Shown here one piece after another: positions 22,514 through 22,568 of a stretch of 22,568 nt of DNA (position 1 is the first letter of the stretch; every line of letters begins with the position of its first letter). The DNA lies in assembly GCA_900541195.1 (NCBI GenBank), contig UQIY01000035.1, forward strand, positions 1 through 22,568, in the 5' to 3' direction. This stretch comes from an uncultured Collinsella sp. Its GTDB lineage: Bacteria > Actinomycetota > Coriobacteriia > Coriobacteriales > Coriobacteriaceae. The position numbers and the translations under genes were made by a program. The notes beneath the pieces are model-generated. The model saw only the letters and a program-made list of their open reading frames with translations, had not been told where the DNA came from and did no database searches.

Positions 22514-22568
22514 CAGTCCTGCTCGCACGGAGAGCACATTAAGTGCTCTCCGGCTCGTGCGGAACTCG
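22514..22568 (-). repeat. 55-nt bulged-hairpin repeat, copy 2 (serine dehydratase side)
   Basis: This is the inverted copy of 6868-6922, identical at 53 of 55 bases. The two differences turn an A-T pair of the apical stem into G-C (GGAGAGCAC with GTGCTCTCC), so pairing is kept. On the minus strand it reads in the same sense as the dehydratase gene, 60 bases before the start codon. Similarity to copy 1 continues for about ten bases on the gene side (CCTGCTC). The window ends at its far edge, so whether 42-bp arms also flank it cannot be seen. Confidence 0.88.

Noticed and set aside
22454..22537. N-terminal extension of the serine dehydratase
   Set aside because: The upstream start has no ribosome site, whereas 22453 has AAAGGAG at good spacing and gives a normal N-terminus.

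Overview
The window looks like a chromosomal piece of a Collinsella-type bacterium (Coriobacteriia, Actinomycetota). The core genes are GC-rich with C/G-ending codons and strong AAGGAG-type ribosome sites. The gene content mixes 'Firmicute-like' PTS proteins (HPr with both His15 and Ser46) with Gram-positive envelope genes. The genus is my inference from overall character; I could not run a search.

Layout. Bases 1 to about 3150 are mobile DNA of lower GC: an IS1595-type transposase (minus), an IS110-type transposase with a structured upstream non-coding end (candidate bridge RNA), and a small HTH/zinc-ribbon gene. Bases 3298-11397 form a fructose/hexose PTS island: an RpiR-type regulator divergent from a fused fructose permease (EIIB-EIIC-EIIA), then HPr, Enzyme I and two tandem 1-phosphofructokinase-family kinases. 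Together these would carry phosphate from PEP through EI and HPr to the permease, import the sugar as its 1-phosphate, and phosphorylate it to fructose-1,6-bisphosphate. Bases 11535-14583 hold a CCA-adding enzyme, tRNA-Glu(CTC) with its own promoter and terminator, and a flippase-like membrane protein. Bases 14720-18830 hold a TetR regulator converging on a three-gene MacAB/YknXYZ-like exporter operon (adaptor, ATPase, permease, translationally overlapping). Bases 18959-20695 encode a membrane-anchored L,D-transpeptidase, and 20846-22453 a single-chain Fe-S L-serine dehydratase.

The most unusual content is intergenic. A 73-bp palindromic repeat occurs twice (6646-6718 and 15351-15423) with equal arm and loop lengths. 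A 55-nt RNA-like nested hairpin occurs twice (6868-6922 and, inverted, 22514-22568). Its two copies differ only at two positions that pair with each other, and both copies lie upstream of, and in the same sense as, a gene (ptsH and the serine dehydratase). The first copy sits inside 42-bp inverted arms. A perfect 34-bp palindrome lies at 20800-20833. Four TGAAAG/CTTTCA boxes precede the fructose permease and are candidate sites for the RpiR regulator.

Coordinates of coding regions use the start codon best supported by a ribosome-binding site, which is often downstream of the longest possible start.
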